64,000 bases of DNA, from positions 86,780,001 through 86,844,000 of the forward strand of contig CM059583.1 in assembly GCA_030407085.1 (NCBI GenBank), written 5' to 3'. Position 1 is the first letter of the stretch. Every line of letters begins with the position of its first letter. Shown piece by piece: positions 1-12,003 of the stretch. The notes under the pieces are model-generated. The model was not told the DNA's origin, did not search any database, and saw only the letters and a program-made list of their open reading frames with translations. Source of the DNA: Trichopria drosophilae. Its lineage: Eukaryota > Arthropoda > Insecta > Hymenoptera > Diapriidae. A program made the translations under genes and the position numbers.

Positions 1-691
1 TGGCGTCTGGCGAATATGAAGTTCGCGTTGGTTCACAGCGTAGAAATTTGAATTTGTCTTCGGCGCGCGCGTGCGCGAGTCGGGTTTCTTTCGATGATAC
101 ACAATCATACGTGGCGGTTTGTGTCAATTTCTCGGCTTGGTGGCTGCACCCTTTCGTTTCTTTTTTCTAATAAATGGATCTTATTGCCTAACATTTTGCC
201 CATTATTCGTCCTTCGATCAACAACAATAATAATGTATAATTAAAATGAAGAAAACAAAAAAAAGGTGTAAAGTGAGGAGATAGTAAATATTAATAGGAA
301 TAACTTGCGTACAAAAAGTATTAAAATACTTAGTTCATCTTAATAAAAGAGATGTATTGATGGTTAATAGAAGGGTTTCCTACAGAAAATAAATATATAG
401 TAGTGACTATAAGAAACGTTTTAAATAGAAAGTTTCTTTTAATGGTTACTAACCGCTTCTCTTAGTGTAACGATGGATTTTCACGATTAAAAGGAATCTC
501 GCCTTTGCTACTCTGACTTCGTCAAAAGAACGTGTTGCGAACAGAATTGATGCCTCGCGTATTTGCGGTATCCGGCGTGTTTTTTCCACTATGGTGGTTT
601 TCCCACTACATCGTCCCGAATGGGTACTTCTCCAAGTCGAAGGGTGCCTCTAGGTCCTAACGTTATGGGCCCTTTGAAATCCGTAGTACTT
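1..691. other. Non-coding, nothing recognised
   Basis: The first part has a CG-rich patch near 60-80 and the rest is AT-rich. No open frame with family resemblance, no RNA gene and no repeat boundary was seen. Confidence 0.5.
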
Positions 692-775
692 TCCAGATGG
701 ATAGATATAGATAGATATATGAATAGATATAGATAGATATATGAATGGATAGATGGATAGATAGACAGATATCGA
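692..775. repeat. GATA/TAGA microsatellite
   Basis: An imperfect run of GATA, TAGATA and TGAATAGATA units. Open frames here on both strands are simple-repeat artefacts (low-complexity Ile/Tyr/Ser or Asp/Arg). Confidence 0.85.
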
Positions 776-1469
776 GGAAAGTGCCGATACGATTTATGAC
801 AAAGTTGAATTTGAATTTAGTCGGTAACTCGGTGCCGACAAAGTATATTGATCGAAATACAAACGAGAGATTCGATTTGACGGTTAGTCTAATTCGGACA
901 TTCGGGCGCGATGGTATCACGGCGAATTTAGGAATAAATAAAACCTTTTGAATTCGGATCGTCGAGTTTCAATCGCGAGGCATATCCGGTTATTTTAGTC
1001 GTAAACAAAATGGAATTTAATAAGATTATGCGATAGAAATATTTTACATAAAAGGAACTTTGATTTGTAATATTTTGAGGCATCATTAATTTAAAAATAA
1101 AATTCTGAAAATAAAAGTATAAATATAATTTCATGTAGCCGCATGATTGTGACTGAAAATATGTAAGCATGATTGGACCAAGAGAGGCGGCCAATCATTG
1201 ATTGTTATTGATGAAACAAAGAAAAAAAAGGAGTGTTCCTGGTCCATCCCTGATTTGCTTAAGATGAATAATTAATTAATTTAGAATCGATCGGTCCTAC
1301 TATTTAAATGCGAAATGATTTAATTGTATTGTTTACCGGATTTTGACTTCCATCGCCTATTGTTGTGGATTATCCCCCGCTGTCTTCGCCTTCCCGTTAT
1401 TTTCGTTCGTTGTTTATTATTTTTTCTTATTCTTGATTTTATCATTTTTCGTTATTACTCCTTTTCACC
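776..1469. other. Non-coding, nothing recognised
   Basis: AT-rich sequence with no supported gene. Short open frames have no recognisable motif. Confidence 0.5.
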
Positions 1470-1670
1470 ATCCCCGTAGATCCACGTAGTGCGGAAGGAC
1501 TTTGGTCCAACCGTGGTCTTCGAAGCCACTCGGGCTCGGGTGCATTTTGCACTTGGGGCCCTTCGACCCCGTCGTGGAGCTTGGCTCTGCCATGTGGGTC
1601 ACAACACGCTGGAGAGACTAGGTGCTCTCCAGGCAATTTAGGCTGTGGGTAGCCGCGAGGGGGAGGAAAG
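1470..1670 (-). repeat. Dispersed repeat family A, copy 1
   Basis: A GC-rich block of about 200 bp in AT-rich surroundings. It shares long stretches with 3936-4140, including GGGGCCCTTCGACCC, GTGGAGCTTGGCTCTG and CATGTGGGTCAC in the same order and orientation. Both copies encode a similar short minus-strand peptide (Asp-Pro-His-x-Arg-Ala-Lys-Leu-His), so the repeat may derive from a mobile element coding region or terminal repeat. The parent family is not recognised. Confidence 0.6.
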
Positions 1671-3935
1671 AGGTAATCAAAGAAAATAGTTTTATTTCTT
1701 GTTAAATTCATTTGCAACTTTATTTACGACTACGTTACGAGGTCTTGGGCGAAGCCAGGTGTATAGGATCGCATAATGTATCTTATTTGTTTAAGTTTAT
1801 ATTTCATTTAAATTAAATCGAATTTGTTTATTCAAAACATGAAGTGAATATTGTTCAATTTATGTATTATTCATTAAAAATTAATATCATTTTCGAATAT
1901 CCAATTATGTAAAAGTGACGTTAAAAAAGCTAAAGCCGTATTATTTATTTCAAATTTAAATGTGTGGTGTTTTCAAGACGGCGTTCTCTATGTGCACGGT
2001 GATCCGCGAGGAAAGCCGGGGCCTTGATTAAATTTAGGAGAACTGAAGAAACTGTGTATTAAAAGGAGTACGGATATATATAACGGTAGTTAAATAGTTT
2101 CTTAATTTCTAAAGATTCTTCGGTTGTCCTAGTAGGCTCAGAGCTCAGAAGGTTCTGAGGCCTACCATCAGCCTCGTTAGGAAAATCATTATTTTCCGGG
2201 TTTTGAAGGCTGGACGGCACGAAGCGTTCTTTAGGTTCGATTCGTGGCCGCTAGTAACCACATGGTTACCGAACAATGTCGGGGAATACCACCACTCTTT
2301 GTTCGTCGAATTAAAATATTTAGCGATCCGTGTTGTTATTACGCGGGAGAGATGATAATAGCTTTTCCTCTTTGTATTTCGTAGAAAGGGGCGGGGCGAT
2401 AAATTTTGAAAATAGAGGGAAGAAGGGGAATCATTTTCGTGATCGCGGAAAAATTGCGATTCAGTTCGGCTTTGGCTTTTCTCGCGTTAACTTCGGTAGG
2501 AGGACGGAAAATCGCAAAATAAATAAACTTTGATTGTGACCTTGTTGATTACTATTGTTTTTCTTCTCGACCGTTCATTCCCAAACACCAGGGGAGGAGT
2601 AACGTTTGAGAATCATACTAGACTTGAGGCTTATGAAATTTAGTTTAGGCAAATTTAAATATCTGGAAGTCAGGGTGGCAAGGAGTGGTCCTTGACAATC
2701 CGTGTTCGTTCGAAATTGTTATGGTTGGTTTACTTGATAGGACAGAGACTCAAGTAGAAAGCAAAAACAAAATTGAATCCCTTGTTTTGTTATTCAATGT
2801 ATTCAGTTTGCGTAAATATATACGATACATTAGTTTAGAGCGACTTGCATCCGTTCTACATGTTCAGGCCTCAGTCAGTGAATAATAAAAGTATTAAAAA
2901 TTAAAATATAAAGAATTTGATTGACTAGACGTTCATGTTTGCCAGGATAGATTTATCGGAATGTCTATTTACACTCACGAAATGCCTCCCACCGCGCGTA
3001 CTTCGTGATGCCCCTCTCGCGGTTAGGTTAACGGATAGTATCCGGCGCGGCCCCCCGCAGGGTGGGGGTGGGAGTTGTTCCATACGTGGATATAGACTCA
3101 GCCTAGATTTATAAAATGAAAATATGGCGAATTAAATGTATTTGAATTGTTTGTCTATTTTAATCCGTTCCTAAATATGGGGGAGAATATCGACGAGTTC
3201 TGTGGGGAACGGAAAGACAGACAATAGATTTGTGCGCCGATTGTAGCAGACGTCATCATTGGCGATAAGACGTCCGAAAGTTATAATTTCCCATGAACAA
3301 TCAAATCATATTTACCATAGTATCTACGCGATGAAGTAACTGAAGTATCTAAATTTACTTGTCCCCAGAACTATTTTGACTTTTACGAACACATGTATAT
3401 AAAGGCTTAAACATCATTCACAACCCCACGAAAATCTTTGGATGTCATGATGGAAGTGTTGTCACGGCGACCACTATAAAATATCGCGTTTTTATTATCG
3501 CACATCCGAAGTACGGATGTCGACACATGAAATTTAGATTTATTTACAAACATATTTCTCCGAGAAGTTCATACGAATCGTGAATTGATAGTCTTTTGAA
3601 TTCGGGTGTAGTTAGTTTCATACATAAATGGGCATTTGCAACATTGGTCGATATTGAGAACGGATTTCAAAATATAGTATCAGGAATTACGTTGACGGGA
3701 GATGGGTTTGTGCGCCCGATTCCAACAGTAAAAAGCGCGACTTTCAGCTGGTAAAAAAGAAAAACAAAAAACTAACTTGATAAGATTAATTATACAAAAG
3801 TGTCGAATAGTCCATGTTTGCATTTTATGATTTTTACATGTTTGTATTATCGACCTTGCTCTGAAGAAAAGAAAAAGGGACACTGTCAAAATGGAAAGGA
3901 ACTAGACGGACATAGTGAATTGCTTACTTAACCCT
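1671..3935. other. Non-coding, nothing recognised
   Basis: Mostly AT-rich, with a short GC-rich patch near 2985-3070 that includes a G/C-run palindrome-like stretch. No gene, RNA or repeat boundary can be supported. Confidence 0.45.
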
Positions 3936-4140
3936 TCTCTCCCGCATGGGCCACACTGCGCGGGAGGATGCGAGTCCGACCGTGGCCTACGCCGACCAGG
4001 CCCGAGTGCATTTGCATTCGGGGCCCTTCGACCCCACCGTGGAGCTTGGCTCTGACATGTGGGTCACCATAGTTCGCGGAACCAGGTTCCTCCGAGACAA
4101 TTCCGGCTGTGGACAGACATGAGGGAGAGAAGTGGGTAGC
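3936..4140 (-). repeat. Dispersed repeat family A, copy 2
   Basis: Second copy of the GC-rich block at 1470-1670, diverged but colinear over about 200 bp. The flanks do not match the first copy, so the repeated unit is no longer than this block. Confidence 0.6.
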
Positions 4141-5017
4141 CAAAAAGGCTCGTAACTATAATATAAGATGATGTATCGGTTAAACTAAGGATGTAATCGC
4201 GAGAGTCGGCCAAGACAGCGCAAGGACGATAATACTGAGATGGATGATAAATAAAACGAATAAGATCAAAAATAATTTGAAGGCATATCATTGATAACAA
4301 AACTAGAGTATTAGAGTAGGATGGACATATAGTGCCTGTATGTGGGTAACAATAGTTTCTCGTCATGAAAAATAACGCGAAAATAAGTAACTGGCAAGTT
4401 TTAGAATTGATTTACTTTATGTGTCGACTCCGTCTTTGGGAGTTTTTGCGAGATACCGACTTTGGAACTTAGCTGTTTACATTGTAGAATGGTTTGACGG
4501 ACGGTTCAGGCGACACCTTGGCGCGATCCGGAATAAATGTTAAAAATTTAAATTATTTTAAATTTGTGGGGGAGAATGTTCCGGATCGCCACGGGACGAA
4601 GCCCCTAATAATCGTTTAGGTCGAGCGGGATAATATTATAATAAAATTCCTGTAGAATTAGGAGGAAAATATAAATTAACTTCTTTGCAATTAGTTTGTT
4701 TTGGGGCGTGGTTGTTGTTTTCCGAAGTCCTGCCTCTAGTAAACAAATAATCCGAACCCGAATAAACGGGCCTGTGGAAGGCACCTTCAGTTAGTTGATC
4801 GTGGGGTTCCGAGACGTTCGGACCAGTTTTATCATTATAGTTCGGGTATATATCATAGAGACAGAACCTTGAGTTGCGTTGATGGTGACTTCCCGGGTCG
4901 CTTCGCGGTCTCATCGGTGGGTGAGTAATGATTCGACATATTTATTATATTGTGTATTATGTTTATTTATATTTTGTATAAAAGTGACATCTTTATTGGC
5001 GAGATATGTCTGGGGCA
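4141..5017. other. Non-coding; possible LTR remnant
   Basis: An interrupted inverted repeat (GCGATCCGGAA near 4521 against TTCCGGATCGC near 4569) sits beside a GTGGGGGAGAATGT string, a purine-rich motif often found just before an LTR. No second LTR copy, primer site or pol sequence was found, so this remains a weak suggestion. Confidence 0.2.
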
Positions 5018-5062
5018 GGGTCCGCTCACAAGCCCCACTGAAGAGTCCGTGAGCGGACCCGG
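5018..5062. other. Perfect 12-bp-arm hairpin
   Basis: GGGTCCGCTCAC is followed after about 20 bases by its exact reverse complement GTGAGCGGACCC. Such a GC-rich stem stands out in AT-rich sequence. It could be a terminator-like or regulatory stem of an old transposon; no adjacent gene explains it. Confidence 0.5.
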
Positions 5063-5220
5063 GACGAAACATCAGCCAACCTATTTATTTGTGTTTGTCT
5101 AATATTTGCATGTGACTTAGCATGATGTAGCAGGAAAATACAGGATCATTTATCGAAATATATATTCGACCCCTGTAACCGCGCGACAACCCCCTTCCGT
5201 GTAAGTAACAGCTGTATTGG

Positions 5221-5800
5221 GCTTAAATTTGTTATTATTTTGTTTCACGATTTTGAAAGGTGATAACTTCAACCAATCGGTGTGAACCATGTTTCTGCAT
5301 GTTTCTGAGATCAAAACGTATCTAAAAATATGGTTATAGATAAATGTAAAGCAAGAATAACATTTTTTACTTCATACACAATAAAACAATTTTTGTCGAT
5401 CACAGTGAAATGAATTGACAGTTTTATGATCAATGTTACTAATTTCTGATATTTTACCACAAATTCATTTTTAAATATGTATCTGATATTTAACCACGAA
5501 TTCATTTTCAAAGTATATAATGTAAAATATTACAAATTGAATGAGATTGCTCCTTTCTACCCTAGTGTTCAAAATGCCGTATCGACCTTAAATTTCTTAT
5601 TATTTTTTTTCACAATTTTGAAGGTGATAACTTCAACCAATTGGTATGAACCAAGTTTTTCCAAGTTTCTGAGATCAAAGCGTATCTAAAAATATGGTTA
5701 TAGATAAATGTAAAGCAAGAATTACATTTTTTACTTAATACATAATAAAACAATTTTTGTCGATCAGAGAGATATGAATTAACAGTTTATGGTCAATCTG
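5221..5800. repeat. Direct duplication, two 215-bp copies
   Basis: Positions 5221-5435 and 5586-5800 are near-identical in direct orientation, sharing the run AATATGGTTATAGATAAATG and flanking sequence. The offset is about 365 bp. The intervening 150 bp does not repeat. No coding content is evident in either copy. Confidence 0.8.
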
Positions 5801-6285
5801 ATTCTAATTCTATTATCTCTCAGTGAAGAAAATCTTGTTGAAGGACAGTTTCATATCTAAAATCCTCTATTGATATAAAACTGTCACTGAAAGAAGAAGA
5901 AACAAAGGTTGTGTAATTAGTTTGGAAATGTATTTATTTACATTGAATCATTAATATTTATTTTATATAAAAGTCAATAAATGTGTATTGTTTCTATCAA
6001 AACAAATTTGGTTTTACTTTTTCTAATTTTAAAACGCACAACATTCACTACCGAAGTATACACTACAGTTTTGACGAATTTCGTCCACAATTTATACTTT
6101 TCTCCCGAGCTATTTTGGACGAACTGCTGTTGTGCTGGTACGATCGCAAAGATAAGCTGTGATAGTTCACGCGATCGGCGGGAACGCTCCATCTTTTCGT
6201 TCGTACCAACTGCACGGTAGAGGGCTATGAATGCGTTTCTTAGTCATTCCGTAATCGCCTAAAATGTCTTTCCGTGTTCAGAAAG
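5801..6285. other. Non-coding, nothing recognised
   Basis: AT-rich sequence without a supported feature. Opposing short open frames at 5974-6220 have no family signature. Confidence 0.45.
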
Positions 6286-6289
6286 ATCA

Positions 6290-7035
6290 GCCGCGCGGGG
6301 GACAGGAGCAGGGGTAAAGAACAGAAACGAGGGTAGGGGATCCACTCACCCTTTAGGTGCCTGTACCACCATTTTTCAGGCAGAGTTAATGGCTATCATT
6401 CTACAGCAGTGAGTGAGGATGGCGGTATTGGCATCACCATTCACTCTAGCAACAGAAGTGCCGAACAGGCCTTCAATCACTCCAGTAAGAGGTCAGGAGT
6501 AGTCTGGGGTTGCTATAAGTCCCTGAACAGACTAGCTGCGAAAACCTGTGTCACGTGGCGCTGGTTCGCAAGCCATAATGGATACAAGGGCAGCGTGATT
6601 GCAAACAATCTAGCTAAACTTGCAGGAGAAAAGAACATTATTGGGTCCGAACTAACGGAGTGCGCGAAGACCTCGCTCGAGAAGTATTCCGGACGAGATT
6701 CGTGCTCGATCATCGAAGGACATGGGATGTGCGCAAACCAAACTTTTTATTGGCGATCTCTGGCCCTGCAGATGGAAATCGGTGTTCTTGAGTGCCAAAG
6801 GATCGGCTGTCAAGGATTTGGTTGCAATGATCACTGGACACGGGGACCTCCGAAGAGATCTCTTCAAAATCAGTCTGGCAAATTAATCGGGCTGCAGATA
6901 CTATGGAGAGGCGGCAGAAACCGCCTTCGCATTCTGTGTGAATGCCGTTCTACCGCTCAGCGCAGAGTGGAATGGACGGGTTAAGGAGGAGTGCAAATGG
7001 ATTACCCAAGCACTCTAGTTCTGGTCTAAGCCGTC
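6290..7035 (+). pseudogene. Decayed non-LTR retrotransposon 3' end (RNase H + zinc knuckle)
   Basis: The translation, read with frame changes, gives the end of an RNase H domain. A stretch Phe-Gln-Ala-Glu-Leu-Met-Ala-Ile near 6380 carries the conserved Glu of RNase H. Near 6555-6640 comes Val-Thr-Trp-Arg-Trp...Ser-His-Asn-Gly with Ile-Ala-Asn-Leu-Ala-Lys, matching the usual W-(V)-x-G-H-x-G-x-x-G-N-E-x-A-D-x-L-A-K segment with several key residues changed. A second frame (about 6790-7000) contains Gly-His-Gly-Asp-Leu-Arg-Arg and Cys-Arg-Tyr-Cys-Gly-Glu-Ala-Ala-Glu-Thr-Ala, the C-terminal CCHC-like knuckle of R1/I-group LINEs. No RT lies upstream, so this is a 5'-truncated copy with at least two frameshifts. 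It has no poly(A) tail now. Confidence 0.65.
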
Positions 7036-8664
7036 GAACCACCTGTAACTTGTAAATGTATGTATAATAATACATATTTTATATATTTTCGACTAAAATT
7101 ACAAGTTGTTTAGTCTAATAATATATGGACACATTTATTTATTTTATGATTGTGGTCTGGAGCGATATTTTGTATTCAAACTTGTTAAAGCGAGAATTAA
7201 AATACAATTAAGAAGAAAAATGAATACTCAAAATTTCAGAGAATTAGATGAGTGGTTTTTCCAGCTGTCACAAGATGAACTTGATAGTGCCTTAAGTCGG
7301 CTCGAATTAAATAAGTTCGCATGAATATGTGTCCCTATTAATTCATTAGTTAACAGGCACGAATAAAATTATACTTTAAGTTCGATTAGGCGATGACAAT
7401 GAACAAAGGCATAGGCGCGACGAGTTATTAGAATCTTTAGTCGTCATAGTAAGGTTAGGGTCGAGTTCCAGGCTCAGGTTTATTATGGACCAGAAAATTC
7501 GTAGGTGGATAATGTGAATAATAATCTTGAAAATTTGGATGATATAATTGAAGAGCAGTCGAATGGGGTACACAGTACACAGTAAAATCGATTAGAAAGA
7601 ATATTTTAGCACCAGTTATTTCTCGTTGATCTCGCGAGTTTCGGGCTACAATTTTATATAATAGGTCATAGATTCTGCGTTAAAGAAGACGTGAAAGTTT
7701 CCCTGACTTGAAACGGCAGTTGTTACCAGGACAAAAATTCGACTGGAGTAACAGCAATATAACAGCCCTTGTTGCAAGGCATTAGTAATAACTCTTGTAA
7801 TCTGCAGATATTTATATAAATAAATATCCACATTTATTCCTAACTTGCGTAATAAGACAATTTTTGTTACATATTTTAACATAAATGACGACAAATACCA
7901 AAGATTATAATACTTATATGGTAAACAATTTTTTTAAAATTGCCAAAGAATCGAATATCGATAACTGTACAGTTAGTTCACTCGGCCACCCCATATTTTT
8001 TCATTGCAGCGCAAACCACCGCCTATGAACTTCTCCCCTCTCGCAATCAGAAGCTTGGAACATATTGTCTGTAGTTTAGCCGCTTGGGAAATGCACTCTA
8101 AGTCAATCACATATATGCGCCTGAGAAGCTCCGCTGAAAAATTTGGTCCGAAAATACTAAATAGCTGGCCTTATCATTTCTAAATGTTTGTGGCAGCGCG
8201 AGAACTTAGTAATTGCTGTCTACTTTTTTGACGTAGCCTATAAACTATTATTTGCATGCAAGATTTTTAAACTTTATAAACTATTGACCTTGAATTATTC
8301 ATTTATAGTACAGTAATGTATGCGATAGATTGTTGACCACAGTATCCAAAGAAAGCACTATAAGATTTGTGATTCTCTAAATTGTCAGATAATTTTTTGC
8401 AACATGTGCCATAATCTGAAATAGGGTTTTGCGAATCGAGTATGAAAACTTTGATTAACCAAACAAGAACAGTTGTTTCGAAGAATCTAAACTATTAATA
8501 AAATTCACAATAAAGAACACAACAATTATATATACGCAACGATTTTATGGACTTAACTCTACTTACTGCGTTTAATTAATACAAGTGACAACTCGTTTGT
8601 TTCGTTCGTATATTTGTATCAATTCGTAATTAACTTTTAATTGAAATGCAAATTTATAACTTAT
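7036..8664. other. Non-coding, nothing recognised
   Basis: Long AT-rich stretch. Short open frames (7106-7324, 7646-7894) show no motif. No repeat boundary was seen. Confidence 0.45.

Positions 8665-8742
<78 letters not shown>
8665..8742. repeat. (AT)n microsatellite
   Basis: About 75 bp of uninterrupted AT dinucleotide. Confidence 0.95.
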
Positions 8743-8745
<3 letters not shown>

Positions 8746-9908
8746 TTATAAAAAACCAGAATATTAATATTATTTTGTATGGCATATATACTTAATATTA
8801 TGAAAAGCACCCACTTTCTACATCTTTTTTGAAACTATTTATTTGTTAATATGGTTTAATGTTTTTACAGTAATTTTGGAATTGAGGAATTGTAATTTTC
8901 GCCTCCGCGAAAAAACGCTCTAACTCGACTTAGATGCTTTTTCCAGAAATGAGTTAAATTGCAAGAGCATGTTGTGATGTTATTAATGTATTCATTAGGC
9001 AATAATGACGAATTTTTTTAACGCTGAAACAACAACCGTTTATGGAAAACCGGCCTAACTTGGCTTCGTTAGGCTGTTTTTAAGAAAATCAAAATAATCG
9101 AATTATTATTATTATTGCGCTAAAAAAAAAAAAACAAGTTGGTGCGGAGAATCAACTACAAATTATTTGGTAGACCCAACATAATGATTCGTACTTGGTT
9201 CCGTCTACTATCTGAAGTTAGTTAGAAGAAATACAAAAAATTGTCTGGGTAATAAACCCAGTTTGTTAACCTAACGAATTAATTTTTACCTTTCGGTTGA
9301 TCTATAATACCCAACCAATTAAAGAGTTCGCTTAACTATTTGGAAGTAGTCTTTCTAATCAATTGTTTGTCTAGATCTCACCCTCTGAGATAGTTCATTA
9401 GGACAACAAATTTATTGGTTATCCCAGCCAATTCGTTGGTCTCGTGTATTACTATAAGAAATATTAATATCAACAATATTATAATGTGAGTTGAAACCGC
9501 AAATTTTATTTTGAGCTTGTCATTATAGATGCTACTATTGATCGGCATGTATGAATCATATATTCCTTCAATATTCATAAAAAGTATCTAATTTTGCTGA
9601 ATATTCATAAAAACGAAAATGATTTTCAGAATAACAGCCTAACTCCACATTTTTCGAATAATTTATATTATTATACAGATGCGATAAATGTATACGTGCA
9701 ATATCGTACATATCGTTCCTTTATGTTCACACTGAATACGAGCACTGTTGGTAAATCCTGTAAACAGTTACACAGTTTATTTTTGAATTTTCTCGAAATC
9801 GACCTTTTCGGGTTAAGCCGTTTTCCGCGCAGCTCCTCAATTACTGGTAATTATTAATAAATGTTGCTTGCTGATATTTCTCAGCTAGTACGTTTTCAAG
9901 AAACAATA
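8743..9908. other. Non-coding; may include castor 3' UTR
   Basis: AT-rich sequence directly downstream (in the minus-strand sense) of the castor stop codon. A 3' UTR is expected here, but no convincing AATAAA signal close to the stop was picked out on the minus strand. Confidence 0.4.
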
Positions 9909-11296
9909 TTAATTTTCTAAGTGTCTGAACTTATGGGCGGACATTTGTGCTAGACCTAAAACTGCATACTGACATTTTAAACAATGGTAATGTGTTTGTT
10001 TGCCTGAATGTTGGCAGTTAAGTGCACTACACGTATTATTTTGTCTAAATTTTTGAAAACCTGCTGCGGTTATACTATCTAATTTAGCATGTTGTCTTCT
10101 ATGAGCCACAACTTTATTCGTATCTGTACAAATAAAATCGCATTTTAAGCAATGGAAATGCGAAGCCTTATTTTGTACTGAAGTTAGCGATGATGTATAT
10201 GAGCAATGTTTTCTTCCGCACTGCACATTTGCACGATACTGTTGAAAATCACCTCCCATTATAGTATCGAGGCGTTCATGTCTTGCTGTATGTTGAACAA
10301 AACGCGTTTTATCGCAAAATGAATACCCACAGTCTGATCGTATGCAATGAAAATGGGTTTGATGCTCACGATAACCACAATGTTGATAATTACAATCCTC
10401 GTTAAATCGAAAACGAATATAACCTTTGGGTACCGGTTCATCTTTAAGCATTCGCATCGTTTGATGTAATCTTTGTTTCTTTACATCCATTAATCTTACG
10501 TCGGGCGCTACGCGTGACCTTTTTGAACATTTCAAATTGCAAGCTACATTTCTTAGTGGTTTTTCAACACCAGTTGATTGAACATCTGGTTGCGCTGAAC
10601 TACATGGAAATAATAAATTAGGAGAATTGGGGTACAATGCACTACTATGTAATATCGATGGTAATGTTTGATTCAGAATAGAAATTTTCTGGTTCATTGC
10701 ATTCATTACTGACGTGTTTGGAAATTGAAAACTCCGAGTAAATCCCATTTCAATTCCTACTGGTGATTGGTTCTTGTTTAAAGTTATCGGTGATGATAAT
10801 CTGGCAATGTCTATATTTTGGTTTTGATCTCTATCAGCTGTCGAGTTAACAATATGAGATGGTTTGATTTCTCTATAATTTTGTACAATATAATCATTTT
10901 GTCGTAATGTGGATTCTTTGGTGCAATTTTGATCTGTACTTTCATGGCCTAAAGTACATTTTTGTACTTCTTGATCGCGCGGCCTTTTATTGTTTGGTGA
11001 ACGAAATTGAACATGATGAGTAAGAAATTCTTTGTCATGTGTAATCTGTGCTAAATAATTTGATCCCAATTGATGCGAAGTCAGCAATGACAGCTCATGA
11101 TGTTGCTGGCTTAAAATGGCTCCAGAAGAATGTTTTGCCATGTGACAAATTAATCTGTTGCGTTCAGAGAACGCTTGATTGCAAGCATTACAATGATAAT
11201 GACTTTTTTTTTTTAATTTACAGAATGACCGACTGCAACTTTTCTCAGGTCCATACAGTGCATGAAATAACGTAGGGCTTGTTGTAGGTAATACTT
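9909..11296 (-). CDS. cas: castor zinc-finger transcription factor, last coding exon
   Basis: This exon encodes the C-terminal part of Castor (CASZ1 in vertebrates), a nuclear zinc-finger transcription factor of neuroblast temporal patterning. A finger near the exon start (His-Tyr-His-Cys-Asn-Ala-Cys...His-Met-Ala-Lys-His) is followed by a Ser/Asn-rich linker of about 230 residues. The last 165 residues hold three paired Cys/His repeats of the Castor type, with the signatures [13 protein letters not shown] and Thr-His-Tyr-His-Cys-Leu-Lys-Cys, each ending in an x-His-x-x-x-His pair (Gln-His-Thr-Ala-Arg-His, Ala-His-Arg-Arg-Gln-His, Ala-His-Lys-Phe-Arg-His). The frame ends at TAA 9909-9911. The in-frame ATG at 11304-11306 is not the start: it lies in the pyrimidine-rich tract TTTTATGTTTTCAG of a 3' splice site, so the exon begins at 11296 in phase 1. 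The reading frame is intact and the repeats are well conserved, so the gene is likely functional. Confidence 0.93.
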
Positions 11297-11366
11297 CTGA
11301 AAACATAAAAGCAAATAAAGAAAATCATTTAAAGCTTTTAATAAAGACGTGAAATATAATACTCAC

Positions 11367-11465
11367 CTTTATGTAGCGATGTTTGCACAGAGACAACAGC
11401 ACCGGGGTATATCGGTTCTGTTGGTGGACCACTGATCGGATAATAAGTACCAGAAGCTCTCACCA
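11367..11465 (-). CDS. cas: castor, penultimate exon of the window
   Basis: A 99-bp exon on the minus strand, read from a TTATTAG acceptor (exon start about 11465) to the donor AAAG|GTGAGT (exon end 11367). Its frame is open and ends one base into a codon, which joins in phase with the 11296 exon across a 70-bp intron. It encodes a Pro/Tyr/Gly-rich segment (Tyr-Tyr-Pro-Ile-Ser-Gly-Pro-Pro-Thr-Glu-Pro) without a zinc finger. The match of phase and splice consensus supports it more than similarity does. Further 5' exons should lie at higher coordinates, but none with Castor fingers was recognised up to 64 kb. Confidence 0.8.
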
Positions 11466-12003
11466 CTAATAACACATAAAACTTACTGTAAGTTTACTAT
11501 TCATATATTTTATGTCTATTGAAATATAGGTATAATTTTGAACTAATTGAAGCAATGTAAATATTATAGTATTATGATCATTATAAGAATAATTTTCACT
11601 GGTTTAAATAATTTTATAGTATGAATATTTGGAGGAATTGCATAAATATAATATTTTCATTTTAAAAAACCTTTAGAACGTAATTGGACATTACGCATCT
11701 TGTTGTAGAGTTGCATTTAAATTAACTATCTCTAAATAGAAACAATCTGGGGTATTTACTGGCCTACCTCTAATGCACGTTTTATTTTTACATGTGCGAG
11801 ATAAAAAGTATTTTAAACATATATAGGGTACCTAAAAATTTGCCTAAAAGGTCTGTTCTGGTTCTTGGTTTATCTTACCTACCTCTATTAGACTAAAAGT
11901 CTGCATTATGAGCAATAAGGCATGTATAATATGCGATTCGCAAATTTGATCGCAGTTACGGATCCATACGCAAGGACCGAAGGGATTCAGACCGCATATA
12001 ATA
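11466..12003. other. Intronic/non-coding, nothing recognised
   Basis: AT-rich sequence upstream of the castor exon and so probably castor intron. No exon-like frame with splice signals was found. Confidence 0.4.

Noticed and set aside
6513..6867. Minus-strand open frames over the RNase H fossil
   Set aside because: They are antisense shadows of the plus-strand LINE remnant.
11304..11306. ATG as the start codon of castor
   Set aside because: It lies within the pyrimidine tract of a clear 3' splice site (TTTTATGTTTTCAG), and the exon joins an upstream coding exon in phase.
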